NCBI GenBank assembly: GCA_947073495.1
Contig: CAMTMX010000011.1
Span: 1-50,346, forward strand
DNA: 50,346 nucleotides
Direction: 5' to 3'
From: an uncultured Porphyromonadaceae bacterium
GTDB taxonomy: Bacteria > Bacteroidota > Bacteroidia > Bacteroidales > Muribaculaceae
Position numbers and translations under genes: made by a program. Below are positions 1 through 8,862 of the stretch, one piece after another. A model generated the notes under the pieces. The model saw only the letters and a list, made by a program, of their open reading frames with translations. It was not told where the DNA came from and did no database searches. Each line of letters starts with the position of its first letter. The stretch's first letter is position 1.

Positions 1-734
1 TCAATTGTCAAGTAGTCACGTGAGCCACCGCCGAAGATGCGGAGAAGGAAGAGGAAGAGGTTGATGAAATCGAGGTATAGGTTGAGTGCACCCATGGTAG
101 CGAGTTTGTCGGCAAGCTGAGGTTCGAGATTTGCAGCGGCAAGACGCTTAACTTGTTGAGTGTCCCAGGCAGTAAGACCTGTGAATATCAACACGCCCAC
201 GATAGAGATTATCCATTCCATTGTGCTGTTTGCCCAGAAGATGTTGACCACAGAAGCAATGATGAGTCCGAAAAGAGCCATCATCAGGTATGTGCCCATC
301 TTAGAGAGGTCGGATTTTGTGAAATATCCATACACAGACATCGCACCGAATGTTCCGGCAGTTATGAAGAATGTATAGACGATAGTACCTAATTTATATA
401 GGATAAATATAGGAGCCAACCAAACGCCCATTATTGCAGAGAACACACAGAAGAGAAGCAGGCATGAGGATGTAGACATCTTTGCCATACGAGCCGGTAG
501 GATCCATGCCATGGCAAGCATAGCAATGAAAAGTCCCCAGAAAATTATCTTGTTCCCGAAAATTGCATGCATTACTGCCGGGCTCGACGCTACTCCGAGG
601 GCACAGAATGCAGAGATTAGAAGACCGATGAACATGCGCACGTAGACGCGTTTCATCACAGCGTTGACTTGATTGACTACCGCGCCGGATCCATAGTAGG
701 GAGGGGGAGTCATGTTTTGATTCCAGTTGTCCAT
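1..734 (-). CDS. Bax inhibitor-1/YccA-family membrane protein (C-terminus cut by window edge)
   Basis: I translated this frame by hand. It opens at MDNWNQNMTPPPYYGSG and stays open to base 1, so the stop lies outside the window; the last visible residues are SRDYLTI. After a Pro/Tyr-rich cytoplasmic start come about seven hydrophobic segments, ending in the LNLYLDFINLFLFLLRIFGG stretch typical of bacterial BI-1 (YccA/YbhL, UPF0005) proteins. About 244 residues are visible against a usual 220-240, so only a few residues are missing. Family members are inner-membrane proteins linked to calcium leak or to control of FtsH; the role here is unknown. The start is the first ATG and has no Shine-Dalgarno. 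The repeat at 771-826 lies just upstream. Confidence 0.85.
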   Translation of the reverse strand, partial: MDNWNQNMTPPPYYGSGAVVNQVNAVMKRVYVRMFIGLLISAFCALGVASSPAVMHAIFGNKIIFWGLFIAMLAMAWILPARMAKMSTSSCLLLFCVFSAIMGVWLAPIFILYKLGTIVYTFFITAGTFGAMSVYGYFTKSDLSKMGTYLMMALFGLIIASVVNIFWANSTMEWIISIVGVLIFTGLTAWDTQQVKRLAAANLEPQLADKLATMGALNLYLDFINLFLFLLRIFGGGSRDYLTI

Positions 735-770
735 ATTAGTAATTGTTTTGAAAATTCTTAATATATTACT

Positions 771-826
771 CAACTTTCACAAGTGAAAGTTGAAGGTTAA
801 GAGGTTATAAGGTTAAAGGGTTAACC
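771..826 (+). repeat. Intergenic palindrome plus G-rich repeat, short copy
   Basis: A 10-bp-arm palindrome (CAACTTTCAC, 2-bp loop, GTGAAAGTTG, 771-792) is followed by degenerate GGTTAA/GGTTATAA units up to 826. It belongs to the same family as the repeats at 10983, 12027 and 22629 but lacks their roughly 100-bp core. It lies between argS and the BI-1 gene. Confidence 0.7.
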
Positions 827-920
827 TTTCTATGTGTTTAGTTTTTTGTTGACTATTATATAAGACAACAAACAATGTGCCAAGTTTAGTTTAATGTGGA
901 GCGAAAAGAGTTAAAGGAAT

Positions 921-956
921 GAAAAATGGAGAAAAAGGAAAAATTCTCCATTTTTC
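921..956 (-). terminator. Terminator of argS
   Basis: A perfect 13-bp inverted repeat (GAAAAATGGAGAA at 921-933 and its complement at 944-956) lies 20 bp past the argS stop. It is A/T-rich and carries T-rich flanks in the minus-strand transcript. Confidence 0.6.
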
Positions 957-975
957 AAACGGATACCCTTTTACA

Positions 976-2751
976 TCACATGCGTTCCGGCATTTCCATG
1001 CCGAGAAGGCTGACACCGGCTTTCAAAGTCCTTGCCACCACAGCCGAGAGGACAAGACGAAGATTACGTTTGTTTTCATCCTCCTCTTTGAGAATTGAGT
1101 AGTCGTGGTAGAACTGATTGTATTCCTTAGCGAGATCGTAGCAATAATTGGCTATAAGTGCCGGAGAATAACTCTTGCCTGCTTCCTTGACAACAGAGGG
1201 GAAATCAGCCACTTTCTGAATTAGGGTTGATTCCTTCTCATTAGGTACGGCGTCGGGAGTGGAGTTCAGGCTTACGCCTCCTGCGCGTCTGATCACAGAC
1301 TGAATGCGTGCGTATGTGTATTGGAGGAAAGGTCCGGTGTTTCCGTTGAAGTCGATAGATTCTTTAGGATTGAAGAGCATATTCTTCTTGGGGTCCACTT
1401 TCAAAAGGAAGTATTTCAGAGCCCCGAGACCTACCATACGAGCCACTTCAGCTGCCTCTTGAGCCGGCATATCGGCGAAACGGTCGGCAGAGGCTTCGCG
1501 TGCTGAATCCACCATCTGTTGGATAAGGTCGTCGGCATCCACCACGGTGCCTTCGCGAGATTTCATTTTACCTTCCGGAAGTTCGACCATTCCATATGAG
1601 AAATGTGTCAGATCCTTGCCCCATTTAAATCCAAGTTTGTCGAGAAGGAGGGAGAGTACCTGGAAATGATAATTCTGCTCGTTACCCACCACGTAGATCA
1701 TCTTATCGATCGGGAAATCCTGATAACGGAGTTTTGCCGTGCCTATGTCCTGAGTCATATAGACGGAGGTGCCATCGGCGCGAAGGAGCAGCTTGTGGTC
1801 GAGACCGTCGCCGGTAAGGTCAGCCCACACGGAACCGTCTTCCTTACGATACATGATTCCTTTCTCTATGCCGCCAAGCACAAGATCCTTCCCTTCGAGA
1901 TAAGTGTCGCTTTCATAATAAATTTTGTCGAAGTCAACACCGAGACGCTTGTAAGTCTCATCAAACCCCTCGTAAACCCAATTGTTCATGGTTTTCCATA
2001 GGTTGCGCACCTCTTCGTCGCCGGCTTCCCATTTGCGAAGCATTTCGCGAGCCTCAAGCATGAGGGGAGACTGAGCCTCGGCATCTTCTTTTGAGAGCCC
2101 TTGCTCCATGAGTTGCCTTACTTCCTCCTTGAAGTGCTTGTCAAACTCCACATAGAAGTCGCCGATAAGATGGTCTCCCTTTTTACCGGTGGATTCAGGA
2201 GTGGCCCCGTTGCCCCATTTTTTCCATGCAAGCATAGACTTGCAGATATGGATGCCGCGGTCGTTGACAATATTTGTCTTGACAACCTTGTGCCCGTTTG
2301 CCTGAAGAATGCGGGAGAGAGAGTATCCAAGCAGGTTGTTGCGGACATGTCCGAGGTGGAGGGGTTTATTAGTGTTTGGTGAAGAGTATTCCACCATCAC
2401 GAGGTCTGAATTTTCATTGGCGGCAGTAATGCCGAAATTCTGGTCTGCAGCGATTTCATGAAGCACGCTGCGCCAGAAAGCCGGGTCGACGGTAATATTC
2501 AAGAATCCTTTCACCACATTAAACTTCTCCACGGCAGGTTCGTTTGTCACGAGCCATTCACCGATTTCAGTAGCTGTGGCTTCCGGAGATTTGCGTGATG
2601 CTTTCAGATAAGGGAACACCACGATAGTAAGGTTTCCTTCAAATTCCTTACGTGTTGCCTGCGGAACAATCGAAGCCGGGTCGATTTCAGAGCCGTAGAG
2701 CTGTGATATTGCTTTAGCCACAGCTGCGGCGATTATGGATTCTACTGTCAT
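976..2751 (-). CDS. argS: Arginyl-tRNA synthetase
   Basis: Charges tRNA-Arg with arginine in the cytoplasm. The 591-residue protein has the class I synthetase layout: an N-terminal additional domain (about 1-100), the catalytic signature PNTNKPLHLGH with HLGH at 132-135 (the HIGH motif), a KMSKS-like MKSREGT motif, and a C-terminal DALR anticodon-binding domain ending MEMPERM. The frame extends 16 codons further upstream, but the family N-terminus and a promoter at 2835-2866 both fit the ATG at 2751 (MTVESIIAAAV). The length is normal for the family. It is transcribed away from the HU gene, probably as a single gene with its own terminator. Confidence 0.97.
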   Translation of the reverse strand: MTVESIIAAAVAKAISQLYGSEIDPASIVPQATRKEFEGNLTIVVFPYLKASRKSPEATATEIGEWLVTNEPAVEKFNVVKGFLNITVDPAFWRSVLHEIAADQNFGITAANENSDLVMVEYSSPNTNKPLHLGHVRNNLLGYSLSRILQANGHKVVKTNIVNDRGIHICKSMLAWKKWGNGATPESTGKKGDHLIGDFYVEFDKHFKEEVRQLMEQGLSKEDAEAQSPLMLEAREMLRKWEAGDEEVRNLWKTMNNWVYEGFDETYKRLGVDFDKIYYESDTYLEGKDLVLGGIEKGIMYRKEDGSVWADLTGDGLDHKLLLRADGTSVYMTQDIGTAKLRYQDFPIDKMIYVVGNEQNYHFQVLSLLLDKLGFKWGKDLTHFSYGMVELPEGKMKSREGTVVDADDLIQQMVDSAREASADRFADMPAQEAAEVARMVGLGALKYFLLKVDPKKNMLFNPKESIDFNGNTGPFLQYTYARIQSVIRRAGGVSLNSTPDAVPNEKESTLIQKVADFPSVVKEAGKSYSPALIANYCYDLAKEYNQFYHDYSILKEEDENKRNLRLVLSAVVARTLKAGVSLLGMEMPERM

Positions 2752-2834
2752 TGGTTTTGTTTTATTGATTTGAGAGTGCCCGCTTAACTCGCACCACACT
2801 CAAGATCGTTTTGAGATAAAAAACTTCTAAGGTG

Positions 2835-2866
2835 CAAATTTAACAAAAAAAGAGCGCTCCCGCAAA
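2835..2866 (-). promoter_or_regulatory. Promoter of argS (Bacteroides type)
   Basis: On the minus strand TTTG (2866-2863) and TAAATTTG (2842-2835) are separated by 20 bp, an exact match to the Bacteroides -33/-7 consensus. The predicted start of transcription is near 2831, about 80 nt ahead of the argS ATG. The promoter is embedded in the HU terminator hairpin. Confidence 0.65.
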
Positions 2867-2882
2867 TTGCAGGCGCGCTCTT
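2842..2882 (-). terminator. Terminator of the HU gene
   Basis: Stem AAGAGCGC (2850-2857) pairs with GCGCTCTT (2875-2882). On the minus strand the stem is followed by a run of seven T. It lies 27 bp past the HU stop codon. Confidence 0.8.
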
Positions 2883-2908
2883 GTTCTTTTTGGAGATAAA
2901 AGAGTTAA

Positions 2909-3172
2909 TTACTTGCCGAGACCGTCAGCCGGTTTGAATTTAACAGTCTTGCGGGCTGCGATGGTTATTTTCTCCTTGGTCTGCGGGTTTATGCCTGTGC
3001 GCTCAGGTTTCTCCACAACAGAGAAAGTGCCGAACCCGATAAGTTGAACCTTGTCGTCATTGGCGAGAGCCTGCGAGATAGATTCGAGACAGGCATCAAG
3101 AGCTGCCTTTGCAGCGACCTTATTTATTTCCGCTTTAGCAGCGATTTCATTGATGAGATCTCCTTTAGTCAT
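2909..3172 (-). CDS. HU-family DNA-binding protein
   Basis: A nucleoid protein of 87 residues that bends and packages DNA as a dimer. It starts MTKGDLINEIAAKAEI, has the conserved core GFGTFSVVEKPERTGINPQT (the DNA-binding beta arm with the intercalating proline region), and ends in the basic KTVKFKPADGLGK. Length and composition match bacterial HU. It is the first of two HU-like genes in the window; the other, at 37628, is more diverged. It is monocistronic, with a good promoter at 3204-3234 and a strong terminator. Confidence 0.96.
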   Translation of the reverse strand: MTKGDLINEIAAKAEINKVAAKAALDACLESISQALANDDKVQLIGFGTFSVVEKPERTGINPQTKEKITIAARKTVKFKPADGLGK

Positions 3173-3203
3173 GATTTCAATATGTTATTTGTTTAAATTG
3201 TGG

Positions 3204-3234
3204 CAAATATACAACTTTCCAAGTGTTACAACAA
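3204..3234 (-). promoter_or_regulatory. Promoter of the HU gene
   Basis: Minus-strand TATATTTG (3211-3204) with TTG (3234-3232) 20 bp upstream. The start of transcription is expected near 3200, giving a 28-nt leader. Confidence 0.55.
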
Positions 3235-3306
3235 TTATAATGGGTAAAAATATTATAAAACCTCACATTTTTTATAAAAAACACTTAAAAAAGTGGCAGG
3301 TATAAT

Positions 3307-3332
3307 AAATGGCGCGTATGTACGCGCCATTT
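3307..3332. terminator. Terminator hairpin after the GH3 gene
   Basis: A perfect 12-bp palindromic stem (AAATGGCGCGTA, 2-bp loop, complement) starts 15 bp past the GH3 stop. The T-tract is weak, so termination strength is uncertain. Confidence 0.55.
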
Positions 3333-3347
3333 ATCCATAGAGTTTTG

Positions 3348-5690
3348 TTAGGGAATATTGGGCGTGTCCCATACTTTTGTCTCCGTGCAGGCGGCATTTA
3401 TTTGCTGATTCCCGATAGTGAACCTGAAATCACCTTTTTCCACGGTCCATTTCCCATCGTAGTTCACGAATGCGAGATCGCTTGCGGGGATATTGAAATC
3501 AACTTTCTTGCTTTCTCCCGGCTTAAGGCTGATTTTGTCGAACCCTCTCACCCGAAGCACATCGGGGGTGATGGAAGCCACGAGGTCAGAGCTGTAGAAA
3601 ATCACAGGCTCCATACCTTCAACGCTTCCAGTGTTGGTGACAGTCACGCTCACCGTGATATTGTCGGAGGGAGAGAATTCAGTTTTGTCGATCGCGATGT
3701 CTGAATATTCATAGGTCGTATAGCTCATGCCGAATCCGAAAGGCCACTGCACGTCGATATCGGCACTATAGTTATAAGCCCCGCTCATAGTTTCAACAGT
3801 TTCACTTGGTTTGTGGTCGTAAGTTGCGAGAGCGTTGATCCATTTGGGATAGGAGTAAGGCAATTTGGCGCTGAAATTCCGTTTGCCTGAAAGGAGAAGG
3901 GCAAGGGCGTCTCCACCATAGTTGCCCGGGAGGAGGACGTTGACAACAGCTTTTGCAAGGGGCTCGATCTCGCGGATGATGCGTGGACGTCCTTCGTTAA
4001 GAACGAGAACAATAGGTTTCCCCGTGGCGGCAAGAGCCTTCACGAGAGCGGATTGGTTGGCGGAGATGGTAAGGTCGTTGGTATTGCCCGGAGTTTCACA
4101 ATAAGAGTTTTCACCGATACAAGCCACGATTACGTCTACACCACGAGCGGCAGCTACAGCGCGTTCGATTCTAAGATTCTGTTCAAGTTCCCATTTCCCA
4201 AAGTCTTGCACATAATCCATGCCTTGCTCAAGCACCACGTTGGATGCACCATATTCGTTGCAAAGCGCTTCGTAGATAGTGTTATACTGTTCGTGGAACT
4301 TTGGATTGTCAACACCTTGCCATGTGTAAGACCAGCCTCCGTTGAGAGAACGCATAGTGTTGGCGTTAGGTCCTGTGACGAGGATACGCTTGCCTTGGGC
4401 GATAGGAAGGGCGTTGTTTTCATTTTTGAGAAGAATCTCGCTCTGTACAGCCAATTCAAGAGCCTTTGCCGCATGGTCGGCACTTCCGAAGAGAGGATAA
4501 TCCTTGGGATTGGTTGCGGGATTTTCGTAGAGACCCAGACGAAGTTTAAAGCGGATGATGCGTGAAACGGCATCGTCTATGCGCGCCTGAGAAACTTTCC
4601 CTTCTTCGACAAGCTCTTTCAGCAGTGTGCAGAATTCCATGTCGTATGGAGTCATAGACATGTCGATGCCTGCGTTGATAGAGAGCATGATGGCTTCTTT
4701 ATAGTCAGCTGCGATTTTGTCACGTTTCCAAAGATTATGGATATCCGCCCAGTCTGTCACAATCATACCGTCCCAATTGAGACCTTCCTTCAGCCATTCA
4801 GTCAGCATTTCATAGTTGGCATGGAACGGCATACCGTTGTTGATGCCGGAATTTACCATCACGGAGAGAGCCCCTGCGCGGATTGCTTCCTTATATGGGT
4901 GGAAGTATTTTTCGCGAAGGTCTACAGGGTTGATTGAAGAGGGTGTGCGGTCTTTGCCGGTTACAGGGTTTCCGTAAGCCATGTAGTGCTTCAGACAGGC
5001 GCCTACATTCTGGACTCCGATATGGTTAGGGTCGTCACCCTGATAACCTTTCACCATTTCCACAGCCATAGCGCCGTTGATGTAGGGGTCTTCTCCAAAG
5101 CTTTCCCATATGCGGCTCCAGACAGGGTTTCTTCCGAGGTCCATCACAGGATTGTAGACCCAAGGAATAGCACAGGCGCGCGATTCGTAGGCTGTGATTT
5201 TAGCGCCTTCACGCACAAGGTCGCGGTTGAAAGACGCCGCCATGTTGATTTCTTGAGGGAACAGCGTTCCACCGATGGTATATGTCGTGCCATGATTTTG
5301 GTCAACGCCAAACACATCAGGAATACCGATATATTTCATCGAAGCTTCCTGGATGCCGTTTATGATGCGATACCATGTGTCGGGATCTTGCGCCTCCCCC
5401 ATGGGGGTGTTTAACACCGAACCGACACGATATTTTTCAAAAGCGTTTTTCACTTTCTCGCTGTCAAGCTCAACCTTGCCATTCACGAGGGAGTCGACAG
5501 TGATAACATCGATATTGATTTCACACATCTGCCCGACCTTGTCGTCGATAGACATGCCGGAAACAATTTCTTTCACTTTTTTCTCCAAGTCGCTGTCTGA
5601 GGGAATAGCGGGAGACATCCCTCCGGGGGATGAGTTTCGCCCACATGCCACAGCGAGCATTGCGAGAGTAGCGATTGTCAGTTTTTTCAT
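3348..5690 (-). CDS. GH3-family beta-glucosidase-like lipoprotein (BglX-like)
   Basis: A predicted periplasmic glycoside hydrolase of 780 residues that would release terminal beta-linked sugars. The start chosen is MKKLTIATLAMLAVACGR (5690), which gives a lipoprotein signal with lipobox LAVAC; the longer frame to 5726 would bury it. Next come a GH3 TIM-barrel with the conserved KHYMAYG and a TDW motif (nucleophile Asp near residue 310), the second alpha/beta domain (ILVTGPNAN..., IVACIGENSYCETPG), and a C-terminal fibronectin-III-like domain (VTVTNTGSVEG...LKPGESKKVDF). This order is that of BglX-type enzymes. Substrate cannot be read from sequence; no SusC/SusD is adjacent. Confidence 0.93.
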   Translation of the reverse strand: MKKLTIATLAMLAVACGRNSSPGGMSPAIPSDSDLEKKVKEIVSGMSIDDKVGQMCEINIDVITVDSLVNGKVELDSEKVKNAFEKYRVGSVLNTPMGEAQDPDTWYRIINGIQEASMKYIGIPDVFGVDQNHGTTYTIGGTLFPQEINMAASFNRDLVREGAKITAYESRACAIPWVYNPVMDLGRNPVWSRIWESFGEDPYINGAMAVEMVKGYQGDDPNHIGVQNVGACLKHYMAYGNPVTGKDRTPSSINPVDLREKYFHPYKEAIRAGALSVMVNSGINNGMPFHANYEMLTEWLKEGLNWDGMIVTDWADIHNLWKRDKIAADYKEAIMLSINAGIDMSMTPYDMEFCTLLKELVEEGKVSQARIDDAVSRIIRFKLRLGLYENPATNPKDYPLFGSADHAAKALELAVQSEILLKNENNALPIAQGKRILVTGPNANTMRSLNGGWSYTWQGVDNPKFHEQYNTIYEALCNEYGASNVVLEQGMDYVQDFGKWELEQNLRIERAVAAARGVDVIVACIGENSYCETPGNTNDLTISANQSALVKALAATGKPIVLVLNEGRPRIIREIEPLAKAVVNVLLPGNYGGDALALLLSGKRNFSAKLPYSYPKWINALATYDHKPSETVETMSGAYNYSADIDVQWPFGFGMSYTTYEYSDIAIDKTEFSPSDNITVSVTVTNTGSVEGMEPVIFYSSDLVASITPDVLRVRGFDKISLKPGESKKVDFNIPASDLAFVNYDGKWTVEKGDFRFTIGNQQINAACTETKVWDTPNIP

Positions 5691-5815
5691 CTGATAATAT
5701 GTTAGGTGAATTTTTGGGTAATTCATGTTTCACACACCAATTTCCTGTTGCTGTTACAGAATGCAGGGTATGGCGGATATAGACACAATGTGTGTCTTTT
5801 TAGTTAGTAGTGTGA

Positions 5816-5823
5816 CAAAGGTA
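5816..5823 (-). promoter_or_regulatory. -7 element upstream of the GH3 gene
   Basis: Minus-strand TACCTTTG matches TAnnTTTG, but no -33 TTTG sits at the right distance. It would give a leader of about 120 nt, which contains a 7-bp hairpin (AGACACA/TGTGTCT, 5781-5797). Confidence 0.35.
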
Positions 5824-5905
5824 GCAATTAATTCCAAAGAATGAAAGTTTTGAGAGTTAAAAATCATAATAAATTTTAAAGATAATTGGAGAGATATAAT
5901 CCCGG

Positions 5906-5937
5906 TTTGTCAGAGACATTAAAAATTGTTATATTTG
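5906..5937 (+). promoter_or_regulatory. Promoter of the rhomboid operon
   Basis: TTTG (5906-5909), a 20-bp spacer, then TATATTTG (5930-5937): an exact consensus match. Transcription should begin near 5942, which places the ATG at 5942 at the very 5' end of the mRNA and favours the ATG at 5969. Confidence 0.7.
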
Positions 5938-5968
5938 CAGCATGTTTGGAAGCAACAGAGGAGGTTTT

Positions 5969-6709
5969 ATGGCGGCTATCCCGCCAGTGACGAAAAACCT
6001 GATAATAATCAATCTTATAGTATGGCTGGCGGAAGCTGTGTTTCCCCGCTTTTCCGATACAATCGTGAGAGTGCTCGGACTTCATTTCGTGTCGGCATCT
6101 AATTTCAATCCGATTCAAGTGCTTACCTATATGTTTGTACATGCACCGGAAAGTCCGTTTCATGTTTTTTTCAACATGTTTACGTTGTGGATGTTCGGTT
6201 CCACCCTTGAGCGGGTGTGGGGAAGCAAACGATTCTTTATCTTTTATTTTGTCTGCGGCATAGGAGCCGCCATAGTGCAGGAGGCGGTATGGTCGTTTAG
6301 ATGGATGCATGAATATGTAGACGGTATCGCGAAAATCAACGGTCTTACCTATGACCATATGAAAAGCATCGTTGACTCAGCCCTGTCTCACGGCGACGGC
6401 GAATTCCTGTCGGCTGTGGCACAATATAAGAGCCAGATGGTCACCATCGGAGCGTCTGGTGCGGTGTTCGGTCTGTTATTGGGTTATGCTTTTGTATTTC
6501 CCAACCAGCCGCTCTACCTGTTTTTCATTCCGGTTCCCATCAAAGCCAAGTATATGATGATAGGGTATGGGGTGATAGAGTTCTTTTTGGGTGTCGGAGC
6601 CAACGACATGATAGCTCATTTCGCACATTTGGGAGGTATGCTGTTCGCTCTTGTCATATTGTTGTATTGGAGAAAGAAAGGAATTTTACGAGGTGACAGC
6701 TTTTATTGA
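5969..6709 (+). CDS. Rhomboid-family intramembrane serine protease (first of a pair)
   Basis: Cuts transmembrane proteins within the inner membrane. I choose the ATG at 5969 (MAAIPPVTKNL) because an unusually good Shine-Dalgarno (GAGGAGG) stands 5-6 bases ahead and the promoter predicts transcription from about 5942; a nine-codon longer form from 5942 is possible. The 246-residue protein has six or more membrane segments, the GASGAVFG motif (Ser163 in this numbering) and AHLGG (His220), the Ser-His dyad. An acidic/polar stretch (about 105-150) is inserted before the active-site loop. Its 3' end overlaps the next rhomboid by 17 bp, so the two are translationally linked. Confidence 0.93.
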   Translation: MAAIPPVTKNLIIINLIVWLAEAVFPRFSDTIVRVLGLHFVSASNFNPIQVLTYMFVHAPESPFHVFFNMFTLWMFGSTLERVWGSKRFFIFYFVCGIGAAIVQEAVWSFRWMHEYVDGIAKINGLTYDHMKSIVDSALSHGDGEFLSAVAQYKSQMVTIGASGAVFGLLLGYAFVFPNQPLYLFFIPVPIKAKYMMIGYGVIEFFLGVGANDMIAHFAHLGGMLFALVILLYWRKKGILRGDSFY

Positions 6710-7586
6710 AAAGGTAAAGAGAGTCTGCGGTTCCGGAGCGCTTGCGTGGCTACTCGTTCTCAACAGCTGTTTGTTCCTGATTTTGTGGATCACGGTGATG
6801 GTAGGGAATTACTTCGGGGCATCCGGCAATTTCACCATGCAATGGCTTTGTGTCTCATCGTCGGTGCCTGATGCGCTGACCCATGCATGGACCGTGCTGA
6901 CATATATGGCGACTCATTATGATTTTCTCCATCTTCTATTCAATATGCTGTGGCTGTTTTGGTTCGGGCGTATTTTGATGATCACTCTGACAGAGCGACA
7001 TTTGTTATGGCTCTATATAGGCGGAGGATTGGTGGGCGCAGCGTTTTATATAGGAGTACAGGCAGTTTCTCCCGGGCTCTCTCCGGCAGGCACATATCTG
7101 TGTGGTGCATCCGCCTCAGTGTTGGCAATAATAGCTGGAGCCGCCATGCGCTCTCCCGATCTTAGACTATATCTCCTGATTTTCGGAGAAGTGAAACTGA
7201 AATGGATAGCAATTGGATGCATATTGCTGACATTCGCCGGGATAGGAGGGGGCAATACAGGAGGACAAGCGGCACATGTGGGAGGTGTCTTGTTTGGATT
7301 GGGTTTCGCGTTTGCATTGAAAAAGGGCTTTGATCCCGTCAAGAAAGTGGGGGAAGAGGTCAAGATGCGCAGAAAGGCGGTGCTTAAGGTGGTGAATGCC
7401 CCATTGCAGCGAGGTAATGTTGTGCGCGACGGACATGCCGTGGCTAAAGCGGCATCCGGAAAACTTTCAGACGCCAATAGGCTTGACGCTTTGCTCGACA
7501 AGATAAGGCTTTCCGGTTATAATTCTCTCACAGAGACAGAACGTAAGGAACTTAATGCATTATCACAACGACTCGGTTCCAATTGA
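6693..7586 (+). CDS. Rhomboid-family intramembrane serine protease (second of a pair)
   Basis: A second rhomboid of about 297 residues. The frame runs upstream into the previous gene, but the GTG at 6693 (VTAFIEKVKRV) comes after an AAAGGAA-like site and leaves only a 17-bp overlap. It contains the motif LCGASASVLA (catalytic Ser) and QAAHVGGVLFG (catalytic His), so both members of the pair look active. Six membrane segments are followed by a basic cytoplasmic tail of about 75 residues (KKVGEEVKMRRKAV...ETERKELNALSQRL) resembling the short C-terminal helix region of Bacteroidetes rhomboids. The GTG start is an inference. Confidence 0.9.
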   Translation: MTAFIEKVKRVCGSGALAWLLVLNSCLFLILWITVMVGNYFGASGNFTMQWLCVSSSVPDALTHAWTVLTYMATHYDFLHLLFNMLWLFWFGRILMITLTERHLLWLYIGGGLVGAAFYIGVQAVSPGLSPAGTYLCGASASVLAIIAGAAMRSPDLRLYLLIFGEVKLKWIAIGCILLTFAGIGGGNTGGQAAHVGGVLFGLGFAFALKKGFDPVKKVGEEVKMRRKAVLKVVNAPLQRGNVVRDGHAVAKAASGKLSDANRLDALLDKIRLSGYNSLTETERKELNALSQRLGSN

Positions 7587-7672
7587 TTAGTCGTTAGTTG
7601 ATTAGTCATTAGACGTTAGTTGATTAGTCGTTAGTTGATTAGTCATTAGTCGTTAGTTGATTAGTCGTTAGA
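7587..7672 (+). repeat. Tandem TTAGTTGATTAGTCG repeats
   Basis: Five to six degenerate copies of a 14-15-bp unit (TTGATTAGTCGTTAG, with CATTAG variants) fill the gap between the second rhomboid and the EEP gene. There is no coding potential. Confidence 0.8.
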
Positions 7673-7727
7673 CGATTTTGGGCATAGGATATTGATCGGG
7701 TAATAAAGTATTAAACAATAGAAAGAT

Positions 7728-8840
7728 ATGTTTTCAATTCCGCTTATAAATCCGATTTTCCGTATGGTGATGCGGATTGTATCGATTGTAATTTTTCTTC
7801 TCACTATATTATCGGCATACGGAGGTAAATGCAATCCGGAATATCTGACAATCCCGGCTGTGTTGTGTCTTGCACTGCCATATTTTGCAACTGCAACTAT
7901 TTTGCTGGTGATTTTCTGGCTTTTGACCAAAAGAATATTTTTCACTGCGCTTGGCGTACTTACAATAGTGGCTTGTATGGGACCGTTGTCGCAGGCGATG
8001 CCTTTGAGTTTTCCTAAAAAAGCAGAACCTGGACAGGCTACTTTTAAAATAATATCCTGGAACGTGCTTCACACGGAGGATATAAGAGACACGGATTCGC
8101 ACACAAACAGGGCTGTGGAATATATGATCAATTCTGATGCAGACGTGATATGTCTTGCAGAACTTGATAATTTCAGTTCCCAAGAATTGAAAAATGCAAG
8201 TCCGGCGTTGATCGACAGTCTTATACGTAAGTATCCGTTTCGTGCCGGACTTTCCTCAACGGATATAAAAGTGCTCTCGAAATATCCGGTTGACCGCGCA
8301 GGTCATTCTCTTAGTGAAGGAGGAGGACATCGTTTTGATTTTTTTAAAGTTAATTTCCCCGGTGGAAAAATACTTAATGTGGGGATGGTGCATCTATATT
8401 CATACGATCTTTCTGAAGAAGAAAGGCGGGTTGTAAAGGAAATGAAGACGGTTGACGGGGCGAAAGCGAGTGTGAAGGAATTTAAGGGCACCATCCTGTC
8501 GAAGCTCAGGAATGCCTTCCGGCAGCGAGCCATCAATGCCCGTGATTTGCGTGATGCCATCGATCGGATAAGCCCGACATCTCCTTTGATTGTCTGTGGA
8601 GATTTCAATGATGTGCCGGCATCCTGGACATATAATCTTGTTAAGGGGGAAGACATGAGGGATGCATATGCGGAGACAAATCTCGGTTTTACCTGGACGT
8701 ATAATCTTCATGCATTCTATTTCCATATCGACCAGATGCTCTATCGCGGTCCCATAGAGGCATTGAGCCTTAAGGTAGGAAAGATCAATACATCCGACCA
8801 TTATCCCTTAGTGGGGGAATTCTCGTTTACAAAGAAATAA
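7728..8840 (+). CDS. Membrane-anchored endonuclease/exonuclease/phosphatase (EEP) family protein
   Basis: A protein of 370 residues with two or three N-terminal membrane helices (about 10-30, 38-85) and then an EEP domain. Its hallmarks are visible: FKIISWNVLH (metal-binding Asn), CLAELDNF (catalytic Glu), GDFNDVP and TSDHYPLVGEF (Asp-His). The family covers DNase I-like nucleases, sphingomyelinases and inositol phosphatases, so the substrate is open. A membrane-anchored form next to rhomboids is a common Bacteroidetes arrangement. It sits 22 bp ahead of the M3 peptidase gene, probably in one operon. Confidence 0.9.
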   Translation: MFSIPLINPIFRMVMRIVSIVIFLLTILSAYGGKCNPEYLTIPAVLCLALPYFATATILLVIFWLLTKRIFFTALGVLTIVACMGPLSQAMPLSFPKKAEPGQATFKIISWNVLHTEDIRDTDSHTNRAVEYMINSDADVICLAELDNFSSQELKNASPALIDSLIRKYPFRAGLSSTDIKVLSKYPVDRAGHSLSEGGGHRFDFFKVNFPGGKILNVGMVHLYSYDLSEEERRVVKEMKTVDGAKASVKEFKGTILSKLRNAFRQRAINARDLRDAIDRISPTSPLIVCGDFNDVPASWTYNLVKGEDMRDAYAETNLGFTWTYNLHAFYFHIDQMLYRGPIEALSLKVGKINTSDHYPLVGEFSFTKK

Positions 8841-8862
8841 TTAACCTTTAATATCATTAAGA

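Noticed and set aside
153-392. Plus-strand frames across the left-edge gene
   Set aside because: They are shadows of the BI-1 gene on the other strand, which has a full family match.
3348-5690. GH3 gene as part of the SusCD locus
   Set aside because: It lies over 10 kb from the SusCD pair with many unrelated plus-strand genes between them.
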